Positions 10,513-20,500 of a DNA stretch of 64,000 bases are shown piece by piece. A program made the position numbers and the translations under genes. The number at the start of each line of letters is the position of its first letter. Positions within the stretch are counted from its first letter, which is position 1. The notes beneath the pieces were generated by a model. The model worked only from the letters and a program-made list of their open reading frames with translations. It was not told the origin of the DNA and searched no databases. This stretch comes from Diphasiastrum complanatum (taxonomy: Eukaryota; Streptophyta; Lycopodiopsida; Lycopodiales; Lycopodiaceae). Where the stretch lies: contig CM055094.1 of NCBI GenBank assembly GCA_029204225.1, forward strand, positions 27,576,107 through 27,640,106. The letters are read 5' to 3'.

Positions 10513-10656
10513 TGTTGGAATATCAATCCACACCCTAGAGAGAACTATCAAACAGGGTGGATAGCTCAGTGGTAGAGCATCCCATCTGATATGAGGGAGG
10601 TCCTAGGTTCAAATCCTAGTCTGTCCATCCATATTATGATTTATGGATTTCTAACA
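10513..10656 (+). repeat. 144-bp LTR containing a tRNA-like sequence
   Basis: The LTR runs from TGTTGGAATATC to GGATTTCTAACA, so its ends form an imperfect inverted repeat (TGTTGGAA / TTCTAACA). A polypurine tract abuts its left edge and an exact TGGTATCAGAGCC primer site abuts its right edge. Half of its length (10555-10627) is a tRNA-like fold. The PPT-LTR-PBS order is expected for the middle LTR of a tandem array, or for an LTR flanked by two elements sharing it. TRIM elements have LTRs of this size; the 5S-bearing Cassandra family is a known precedent for an LTR carrying a Pol III gene. Confidence 0.65.
10555..10627 (+). tRNA. tRNA-like sequence inside an LTR, possibly Ile(GAT)-like
   Basis: The seven bases GGGTGGA (10555-10561) pair fully, with wobbles, to TCTGTCC (10620-10626). 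The D-arm has a 4-bp GCTC/GAGC stem and contains TAGCTCAGTGG (10562-10572), a good Pol III A box. The T-arm is CTAGG-TTCAAAT-CCTAG (10603-10619) with GGTTCAAATCC as B box (10606-10616). The anticodon arm is imperfect: a CCCAT/GAGGG stem with one mismatch closes CTGATAT, which would place GAT at the anticodon, but one extra base precedes the stem. No CCA is encoded and no T-run terminator follows closely. It may be a tRNA pseudogene, a SINE head, or a functional LTR part. Confidence 0.6.
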
Positions 10657-10670
10657 TGGTATCAGAGCCA
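10657..10670 (+). promoter_or_regulatory. Copia primer-binding site downstream of the tRNA-bearing LTR
   Basis: TGGTATCAGAGCCA begins one base after the LTR's terminal CA. It is a perfect match to the common plant copia primer site, which pairs with the 3' part of initiator tRNA-Met. It shows that copia-type coding sequence at 11053-12315 could belong to the same element. Confidence 0.75.
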
Positions 10671-11052
10671 TACCATGCTTTGAATGCTACTAACATCAAG
10701 TTTATGAAGATTTTTCTGTCAGTTCAAGCTAGGAAGCGGTTTAGCAGTGTCTTGCTATCTTTTCTTGAACAATTTTTTTGGTGAATGAGGTTAGAACTGA
10801 TATTTTCAGTCCAGAACAGAGGATGTACGGAATTTTGACTTTTCACACGTGTGAAAACTAGAATACATCATTTGACTCTATCTCCTCTATGTTAGATCCA
10901 AAGGTACTGACATTCTTGAAGCAAAGAACAAAGACTATGGTGGAGTAGAAGATGATTCAACTCATTCTTCTAACTTCAAGAAGAAGACTCAAGAAGATCA
11001 AGCCCATTTTATCATAGAAGACTCACATGCAAGTTGTGGAGAGGCATCTCTC

Positions 11053-12315
11053 ATGATGTCTAGTTTCTCCTCTTTACCCTTTAATGATGTATCTTGGTAT
11101 ATTGATAGTGGAGCCACAACTCATATGAGTTGCTCCAAAGATTCTTTTGTTTCTATTGAATCTGTTCTAGATCCTAATAAATCAATATACACAGTTGTTG
11201 GTGATGCATGTGCAATTGAAGGAGTTGGAAGTTGTTCCTTGAAACTTGCATCTTCTATGAATTTTACACTTTCCAATGTACTTTATGTTCCTAATCTCAC
11301 AAAGAATGTGATTAGTGTTGGAAAGTTATTTGATGATGGTTTTGAAGTGGAATTCAATGTCAATAGTTGTTTCATAAAGAAAGAAGATAAGATCCTTGCA
11401 TGTGGATCTAGATATGGAGGCATTTTCAAACTAGATGTGCATGAAAATGCAAGTGCATGTGATGTTGCATTGATGACTTATGTTTCCAAGGATGAGTTAT
11501 GGCATAGGAAGTTGCATGTTACCAATTTCAGCTATGCCTATTATAGTCAAGGAGATCAAGCCAAGAGTGGCTTCTTCTATGGAAAAATCACATATGGATC
11601 CATATTTGATGTCTTCTACCAAGACAAAGCATCCTATGGAGTTGGAACATTCGGATGTTCATATTTCTTTATCAGTAAGCAAGGAAGGTGTTTCTTGCTT
11701 TGTATGTACTATTGATGGCTCCACAAGTTACATTTGGCTATGTCTTGTCTCTTCAAATTCTAGAGTGCATGTGTATTTTCCATCATGCAAAACTTTATGG
11801 AGTTATGCAGCTAATGGAAGGAGTGCACTATATGAAGTCTTGTTCAACTATAGGCCTAAGGTTGTGTACCTTAGTGTTCTTGAAGGTTATTGCTTTGCAT
11901 GTGGTTTCTTGGAAGGAAAGAAGGATGGAGATCCGAGCTTATGGATCATGGTTGGATGCTTATCCACCAAGGAAGGCTACATAGCCTTTACACTCTCTAT
12001 CTCGAAGGTGTTCGATCATGGAGAAGTTGTTGTTTTGAAGATCTATTTTCTATCTTGGAAGAGGCCGAGAGCACAGTGTCTCTTAGTGCATCACAAGTTA
12101 TTTCTATTATGAATGGTCAACTTATGATGGGGTCGAGGTCTGAGGAGGAGTATCCTCAACATGCATGTCCAAGAAGATCTTCATCATTGTACAAGGCCGA
12201 GTCCTTGTTGATCTTATTTCATGGAAAAGAAAGGATAAGTGAAGGTGGTATTCATTCTATTCTACTCACCTATGGTTCTCTTTCTTTGATTGATGATGTA
12301 TCTTGCTTAGTTTGA
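11053..12315 (+). pseudogene. copia protease and integrase remnant
   Basis: The frame 11053-11715 has VSWYIDSGATTHMSC near codon 13, the retropepsin active site. It continues with NVLYVPNLTKNVISVGKL and DELWHRKLHVTNFS, the GAG-pre-integrase box. A frameshift then leads into 11480-12112, which reads SSTKTKHPMELEHSDV (integrase first Asp) and, in shifted frames, ALYEVLFNYRPKVVYLSVL, the post-core motif. Deletions have removed the second Asp and the Glu of the integrase core. No reverse transcriptase follows before 12485. Gag is not readable between the primer site and 11053, though 10930-11050 probably encodes its tail. Confidence 0.75.
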
Positions 12316-12484
12316 ATTTGCTTTTCTGAAAGATCAAGTAAGACTATTCTAGTTTTGAATGAAGTCTTTACTTTGGAATTAATGCTTGTCATTTGTGACT
12401 TGATTATGTTTCCAAAACATCTAGAAAGCAAGATATTGTACCATCATTTGTATGCTCTTAAATTGAGTAAGAGCAAGTATGAGT

Positions 12485-13143
12485 TTAGTACTCATAGTTT
12501 GAAAAAATGAGTTTTTTCATTTTTTTAAGGCATATTGTAAATTTCTTTTGAGAGTAAGTGAAACATCCAATGTGTGTGTGTGTGTATGTGTGTGTGTGTG
12601 TGCACGTGCATGCGGGGGGGAGTAAATATTGATATATATATATATACTTTTTATTACTAAAAGAACATTCACACTCACAATCAGTTAGGTTTATTTCCAA
12701 AGTCTTACCATTGCCTCCTGGGATCTCAATCATGTGAGCCGACACTTTCTTCCTTTTTGGACAAAATTTCATCATATGTCCAGGCTTCTTATAGACAAAA
12801 CATAAGTTCTCTTTCTTAGCCTTTTCCCGGGACATAGATTTCTTGAATCTCTTTCTCTTCGGGTTATTGGGTTCCGATGCTGCTTGATCTAATTCGTCAA
12901 AATATTTTGTTTGGTCTTACCCTTCTTGGTTTTCAAAGTGGTTGGAATTTGCGCAAACTGCTTCCTGGATGCCACCACTGTGGAATCATATGCTTTTGCA
13001 AATCGAAACACATCCTCGAGGTTTTGAAGCACATTTCGTAATGCAGGTTGCATGCTTCCCATGTATTTGGATTCTAGGCTCTTTTGTGGCCAAATTTGGC
13101 TTATTTTCCATGATTTTGGCACAAAATTGAGGGTAGAATTCAA
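12485..13143 (-). pseudogene. Ty3/gypsy gag remnant with damaged zinc knuckle
   Basis: The minus-strand frame 12889-13143 reads SKYMGSMQPALRNVLQ then DVFRFAKAYDSTV, typical of the end of a gypsy capsid. A frameshift leads to 12485-12835, where KENLCFVYKKPGHMMKFCPK is a zinc knuckle whose second Cys has become Tyr. The remainder of that ORF runs into a microsatellite. Upstream gag and all of pol are missing. Confidence 0.65.
12571..12646. repeat. (GT)n and (AT)n microsatellites
   Basis: An interrupted GT run at 12571-12603 is followed by a G run and a short AT run near 12631-12646. They end the coding part of the gypsy gag remnant. Confidence 0.9.
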
Positions 13144-14927
13144 AATCCAGCAAGTTCAGATCAATTGGTTGGTTATAACTCTGTATTTGGATTGCATGTG
13201 GACTTGGAAAACATTCTTGCCATTAAATTCCAATTGGGCATAGTGAAAAAAACCTAGAAAGGGCTAAAATTCGTGATTTTTGCTTGTTTTTTCATAAAAT
13301 TGGATGGTAGGAAGTTGCTGAACATCAATTGAAGCTGGAAATAGATGAATCATACTCTTTTGAAGCTGTCCTAGAAGTTAGAGCCAAGAATTCCAGCAAT
13401 TGGATTTGTAGGAGGTGAAAAATTGTCAAAAATTGACCATGCTTGGTGAATATTGGGGGATGGATTTCTCTAAATCCATAAGGGGATCATTCTGGATTTT
13501 TTACAGCATGATTTGTATTTCTTTTTACCTTCCCAACAAGCTATCAGACCTGTAAATTGATGGGTAGAGGCTTATGTTTCAATTCCATCAAGTTTGTAGC
13601 AATTTTGACTTCTAGAAATCAAGAATTCATGGTTCTCAGCCCAACTGCTTCATAGGATCTGTACGCAGGTTTCATGGAACTCTTAGAGACCATTTAAAAC
13701 TGTTTGGATCATCACATTTAGGCTTGGTTGAGTGTTTGCAAGTTTTGAATCTGATTGGCCTTGGAAAAGTGCACCCTCCTATAGGTTATTTGGTTGTTCT
13801 GAACTCGCACATTTGAATCCTAGGTGGCAGGCTGACATGGCAACTGCCTTGTTCATTAGATCTCCCTCTAAACTGAGCTTTACAGCACCCAATTTGGTAA
13901 CCTATAGCCAAAGATATGATCATCTGAAGTTTTGCAATTTTGTGAGCAAGATTGGTGGAATTTCCAATTGTTTTGATAGCATGCATGTCACTTTCCTATT
14001 TTGAAGTACTGTACTAGCATGAAATGTCTGCATGTTGATTCTTAGATTATTTTTGACATGCATGAGTGGTTTAGATCTGTTTTGAGTGGTTATACGCATG
14101 TACTCTGAATGATAGATACAAAACTGGGGCTTATAGCTGACAATTTCCGTAGAACTTGATTTTACGTAAAATTTTATAATTGTGAAAAATCAGTTAATGT
14201 CGCATGTCTTGCATGCCTCATGGACATTAATGTAGTAAAATTAAGAATCGAACAATGAATCGAATTTTCAATTTCGATTGCTTAATAACTGACAATGGTT
14301 TTTCACGAATTTTTAGAACACGTAAATTTTTTTTAAAAAAAATTAAAGTGCAAAAACTCAAATTTTTTAGTTTTTTCTAGTTTCTTGTAATATTTATAAA
14401 ATTGACTAAAAATAGTGATTTGACTATGCTGGAGTCAATTTCAGTCAGTTCTTTTGGTTCAACTACTTCAAAGTGAATTAACTTGCTAGAAATTTCAGAT
14501 CCATAACTAGTTTTGAGCTACACATGCTATAACTCCAAAAAGACACCAAAAATTGATTTCCTAGCACAATTCTCCATAAACCACAATGAATTTGAGAGAG
14601 ATATGGTCAAGAATAGAGTCCTAAGCATGGACCAACTATTTATAGAATTGCTATTGATAACTCTACACATGCATGCACTGTCTCATACCTTGTCTAAACT
14701 CCATTTAGTGTGTTCTGGTCCTCACAAGGATATTAGTTACTTTCGGGTCACGTCCAGTATGACGTGACATAACTAACAGCTTGTTTCACTCGAGTACCGT
14801 GTATCCAAGAGTAGGAGTATATTGTATCCTATGTATTGGTCATGGACATAACACCTCATCTTTTCTCTCTTTGATATTGCCTTTGCCTTCTATTGGAAGT
14901 TATGTTCACTAGTGCCACCAATGAATA
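13144..14927. other. Intergenic sequence, nothing recognised
   Basis: No ORF in this AT-rich stretch shows a known domain. I see no LTR ends, tRNA or tandem repeat. The 90-codon ORF at 13732-14004 has no supporting features. Confidence 0.5.
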
Positions 14928-17352
14928 TTATACCTTCCAACTTTTATTTTTATTTTTTTCAGAAGAATAAGTCTCCCACCTATATATAATGGCCTCATCA
15001 TATGTCATGTCCTTGGAGATTACAATTCCTCTCATACTTGGATTGTAAATCATGAATGTCGTGTCTTCCTTTGCATAGATAACAAATATGTTTGTTTTTT
15101 CCTTTAGCATCTAACTTGTCCTTTTCTTCTCAGGGATATGAACAAATCCTAGGTCACCAAACATTCTACATTTGCTAGGCCTAACTCTTGATTACAATTA
15201 TTCTAGCGTTACTCTTGAAATAGCAGTTGAAGGAGCCTTAACAGGAATTTACATGAGAAATTTTAGTGCCTTAATTTGAAACTCTTATGATACCCCTTTG
15301 GCTTGAAACATGCACTTTCTTATAACGCCTTTTTCTTTGTGTCCAACCACTCCATTCAAGTATGGGGTATATGATAGGGTGAACCAATGTGAATTTTCAT
15401 TTCCCATAGAAAAGGCACTGAGTCTAAAATTGTTGGATCCAAGTCTCTTCATCTCGCATCCCATTTTTGTTTTAGCTGTTAAACAATGCATTAATTCTCC
15501 TTTTCTTTGAGGAAGTTCGCAATAACTCTTAGGTTGTAGTCGTCTATGAATGTAATGAAATACTTCTCTTTTCCATGTGAGAGTTTGAAAGCCCCACACA
15601 AAGTCTTTAGTGACCCCTTTTGCAAAGGGTTTACTTGTGTTGGTTTTCCATCATACACATATGGCTCCTCTTCCTCATTCTAGTCGAATCCATGCACCAC
15701 TCCATTCTTGGCCATGATGGACAATATGGTTGGTCCCATGCGACCAAATCGACAAGGCCATATCAAATTTTTCTTTTATGTTTTGCAATTGCAACATATG
15801 CATGATATTATTTTCCAGCTACTTCATTTACATTATGTAAGCCTCCAATCTATCTCCCTCTACAATCAACTTTTCATCTTTTATAGTTGTAGACTCTCTT
15901 TTTAGAGCATACTTGAGCATTTTCCCCAACATAGGCTCTCCCACAATTTTTCACATGATTTAGATGCATAAAACATTGACCGACCATAAGCCATATGGTG
16001 GGTTTTCGATGAATCTAGATACCATACCTTGTCCATGGTGTCTCCATCTCGCACACCATCCACCATGTCTAATTCTATTCTACATGTTGTGCATTTGATC
16101 TATGCCTTTGTGCATAGACAATCTCCACGACCCAAAGAATGAGATGTGGCTTGTTGGCTTGAGTGCAATTACCGCAAGGTTGTGAGTGCCATCACGCTCT
16201 CTGCTAGATGACCATCCCACTGACATATTCCACTAGTGGTGATGGCCGATAAGCGCTTTGATGGGTCTGTCCTTTTATAATTCGACACAACCACCCCCAT
16301 CTCAACAATTCCCCAAGCTTGCCCACCCTTCCTTGGCGTTGGTGTGGCAGCTGCCCACACCGACTATGGCGCTGGCGATTGACGAAGAGTTTTGGACACC
16401 CCCCCTTCAACGTGGGTTTTGAACTACATTAGTGGCAATGAATTGTTAATTATTTTTCTTACATCCTCTTTCAAAAGGCATGGGTCATGCTCCAAGGACT
16501 TCCACACTCTTGTTTTCCTTAGCCACTAGAGCTACAAATGAGAAGAAAAAGACACACGATGATTATTCACGTGCATTTTCATATCTATCCTCCACAATAA
16601 TGGCCAACAACCTTGCTTTCTATGTTGAGGTGTCCTCAACTGCCACATTTGATCTAAGATCCAGCCATTTTCTTTGATTTTCATGATGGCTCAAAATTGT
16701 ACTCCATCATACCATCTTCTTCAAGTATCATCCTCTTTCCTCGAGGTCATACTTTGTGAGATCATCATCCTCCCTTCCACCATGAGTGTTTGCTCGTCAT
16801 GTGGCATTAGATCCCTTCTCCTCATATTCACATGCAAACACAAGCATTCACAAACTCGAGATCAAGGCTATATGCATATAGTCCTCCAATGTCACACCCA
16901 AAAGCAGGCAAGCTTGCTAGCGATCCATACCGTGCATCTTTGTTGTCCAACCCTGCATATATGGCTTCAAATTGCATTGCAAGCAACTTCATCTTCTCAA
17001 TGTGAGTCAGCGTGGCCTCCCCCCTCACACATCTTCATGTTGTTTAGTTTCCTTATGAGCATAATCAGCTTGTTTGCCAAGGTTCTAGACAGAGACCCAT
17101 TTAGCCGGTCCCACAGTTGCTTGCATCTCCTTGCACATGATGCGCTGCTGAATCACCTAGTCCTAGGCATATGCCCTCTTTAGCTTTCCAGGCCTCCATG
17201 GCATTGGAATCACCTTATTGCCCAACCTCAAAGCTACCTTCGCTCCCTTCAAACAGTCCACACAATCCTTTTATCCTCCACAATCATCTGAATCCGCCAT
17301 TTCCATAGTAGATACTAGATAGTAGATAGTTGTTGCCATCAAACTTTTCCAT
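14928..17352 (-). pseudogene. Decayed copia gag to integrase (element B)
   Basis: Many short minus-strand frames follow copia order. At 17352 a gag start reads MEKFDGNNYLLSS, and WKAKEG follows. 16828-17028 has THIEKMKLLAMQFEAI and SLASLPAF, the Gag C-terminal half. Around 15540-15600 the frame reads GAFKLSHGKEKYF and ITFIDDYN from the integrase core, near 15350 TPYLNGVV, and 14928-15110 ends with YNPSMRGIVISKDMTYDEA, the post-core motif. Stops and frameshifts occur every 50-100 bases. No LTR, primer site or reverse transcriptase is visible, so this is a 5' fragment. Confidence 0.65.
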
Positions 17353-19220
17353 TCTTTTCTTACTAGTGACTACTTGGTCAAGAATCTAAGGTACATGCAC
17401 CACCTGGGTTACACTCTTGCTACGATTGCAGTCATTGAGGCTCACGTTTTCTTTGTCCACAGCTGTACAACCATAACCGTGTCAAACATAATACGATCAG
17501 CTTTCCTTACTACAGAACCTGCACAATTCAGGAATGTAGAGAGAGTGGAATCTAGATCTACGGAGGCAGTTGGGCAGCATATCCTGCTTTTGATCCCTTC
17601 AGCCTGCAAGTGGAGTACCTTTAGCAACCAAGTACTACAAACAATCAATGCACTGATCAATCAGGAACATGGGATCACGTATGTACTATGATTCCAAGAA
17701 AAACGTGTGTTCTATTCAAGATCACAACCACATACATATATGTGTCATGACATGACACTTCAACAGTCAAGTCAATGTTAAATAAGTTTTCATGTACTCT
17801 GAAAGAGCGTCACAGATGACATTCTGCCGAGTAAAGAGTGGCAAGTGCTAACTTCTTAGTGAATGTCATATGCACTCTCCGTCCTTAGTACATGACAACT
17901 TCTTGATCGTTGATGTGTCCAATATAATGCCATGTTTGTTATTGTGTAATGAGCATATTGGCTTTTTTCTCTCTGAATGTTACCAAACTAAATTGTCATT
18001 GGAAAAACAAAGTATCTCTCCTAAAGACAAAATAGTCTTACTTTTGCTCGTCTATCATGGCGTGATTAGTTTATGCACATTTTGCTTTTTAAGGAGTTCT
18101 CCAAGCCTGTTGAGCTGCCAGCTGGCAACGCGAAAGATTCCTCTTCGTTTGTTTCGAAATCTCTCGTTTGCTTTCATTCTTTTCATTTCTTTCGTAGTTT
18201 TTTGTGTGAAAAATGCAAAAATAAGCTTGGTAGAGGCCAAAAATCTTGTATATAGATAAAAACACATGTGTGGAGCCTATTCCCACGTGTGAAAATAGTG
18301 TACTTGTCATGTACCACAATCATATAGGTTGTACATATGATTTTATTCAAGTTCTAGTGGCTAAAAAGGCCAAAAACTAGTTTTCTAGACATATGACACA
18401 TGGCATCAATCTATTGATTGCATGAGCCACATCCTTTGGTTAGGTGTCATATCCCATGTGTAGAGGACAGCTCACATGTGTGGAATAAGCTGAAGTAGGT
18501 GAATTTTGACTTCTAGAAGATTTCCAAGTAGATCTCCATATAGAAGGAAAATGGACCAAAAGTGCTCAAAATAGAAGGTTTTGTCCAAGTGTCAGTTTTG
18601 CATGATGAATCATCATATGACAAAGCACCTTCACACATGTGGGATCAGAGGGATGATCAGTATCATGAGCTCCCACTTATTGTATATATAGAGCCACATT
18701 TGGCCATAATCATTGTGAGACACCAATCTTGGTTTTGGAAGCAATTTTGAGTGATTCTCTCCATTTGTCTACATTTGTTTTGATTGTTTTGAGGTTCTAT
18801 CAATGTATACTTGATTTTTAGGTTGGAGTCCGTACCCTGACAGGGTTTCACATGTGTGAAACCATCAAGTACATTTACCTTCAATAAATGATTGTTCTTG
18901 TTTGGATTTTATGTCTAGAAATGATCTAGATTGATCTTAATCTTATGTAGATTGATAGATCAAGTAAATCTAACATCCAATCCCTCTTGAGGATCAGATT
19001 AGGATCCACTCTTGGTCCTTTTTGTACTTTTTGCACATTTTGTATTGCGTCCCTTTGCGGTTTGTGGTCCTCGAGGTGTCTGTACGATTCATGAATGATT
19101 CGTGAATCGTTCATGCTTCAAGTCAAGGGACGTTGACGGTCGCGAATTGTTCTCGTTTGACCTTCGTTTCTTGTTCGTGCTGCGACAAAGTTGCAGGAGT
19201 TCACCATTTCTGACACAAGT
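17353..19220. other. Intergenic sequence with recurring CACATGTG words
   Basis: I recognise no gene. ORFs at 17374-17691 and 17870-18259 have no known domains. Between 18270 and 18865 the words CACATGTGTG, CACGTGTGAAAA, TCACATGTG, TTCACACATGTG and GGTTTCACATGTGTGAAACC recur on both strands. They contain E-box or G-box cores but may simply be parts of old repeats. Confidence 0.4.
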
Positions 19221-19610
19221 GTAACAAGACAAGACAACAGAATTGCTCTCCACAAATTGTATATTCAACTAATCAGTAAGTACAAAGATAAAGTTGCCTA
19301 AAAGCACTCAAAGGACTCGTAAAAGAAAGATGGCCTGATAATTCTAGAACTGAGCACACGTGGTGCCGTCGAAATAGGAAAGCATTGTATAAGTCGATCA
19401 TTGCTATTTTAACTAAGACTTTAGGCCTTTTTGCGGGACTTTTAATGTCACAAGCCTAAATGTCAAGTTAGTGAATAAAGTTGACCAAAATTCAATTTCA
19501 AATTGGTTCCCTCCAATTATTGAATGAGTTCCCACTCTTTTTTAAATTTTAAATAGTTAGGGAGGTAGAATGGGCCAATAGGATTTTGAGGCCAAGGCCC
19601 TCCTCTCCAC

Positions 19611-19620
19611 TATAAGTAGG
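19611..19620 (+). promoter_or_regulatory. Probable LTR TATA box
   Basis: TATAAGTAGG follows CCTCCTCTCCAC and lies about 510 bases before the LTR end. Position and sequence fit an LTR promoter; there is no direct evidence of transcription. Confidence 0.45.
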
Positions 19621-19756
19621 GGCAAACTTGAGTTGCTCCTCATGTTCAAATCTTGTGAATGTCCTTGCTCTTTATTCTTTTTTTTCCATCTCTCATGCTT
19701 TTGTTGTATTTGCTAATTGTTAGATCTAGATGTTATTGGGATTGTATATTTTTATT

Positions 19757-19889
<133 letters not shown>

Positions 19890-20128
19890 GTATCAATCTC
19901 ATTGTGGATCATAGTATTAATGGATTTAGGATTAATGGATGTAGTGTTAATGTGTAGTGTTAGCAGATGTTAGTGTTAATTGTGGATCATCTATGCACAC
20001 TGGATTTGATTTATGCTATCGCTTTCATGGGATTGAACCTCCGCATGACGATTAACTTCATCTCCTTGATGCTTGTGTACTTGGATCTTGGGTTGAGGAT
20101 AGGATAGGAAATCGAGCCACTACAATTC

Positions 20129-20146
20129 TGGTGTCGTTGCCGGGGA
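20129..20146 (+). promoter_or_regulatory. Tat-type gypsy primer-binding site
   Basis: TGGTGTCGTTGCCGGGGA closely matches the TGGCGCCGTTGCCGGGGA site common in plant Tat-lineage gypsy elements. The two differences are C-to-T type changes at CpG sites. It lies four bases after the LTR's terminal CA. Confidence 0.75.
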
Positions 20147-20500
20147 GCTACGCCAATTTCTCAAGTTGCAGCATATTGGATGGATGTTAGCTTATATTAG
20201 GCATGTTGTTTTGGCATGAATATGGTTAAAATTGAGGGTGATTTTACTTGATTTGAGTGAATCTTCTTGTTTGAAATCTAATTTGATTGTTTAGTAGGGG
20301 GAAGCTATTCAGATCACAACTCTTAAAATCCATTTGGATCTAAGAAATAAGAAAAAACAACAAAAATCGGTCAAATCTGTCAGATTTGAACAAAAATGAC
20401 ACAAAATCATCATCATATCTAATAATTTTTCATCCTCTTACTAGAAACCTTCACCAAGTTGTAGGAAGCTTCGATTTCACTCACAGATCTTTCATATGGA

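Noticed and set aside
10555-10627. Ordinary functional nuclear or plastid tRNA gene
   Set aside because: The anticodon arm is imperfect with an extra base, no terminator follows, and it lies inside LTR ends; it does not match plastid tRNAs I know.
17374-18259. ORFs of 105 and 129 codons as host genes
   Set aside because: No domain, no codon regularity and no splice structure; the composition matches surrounding intergenic DNA.
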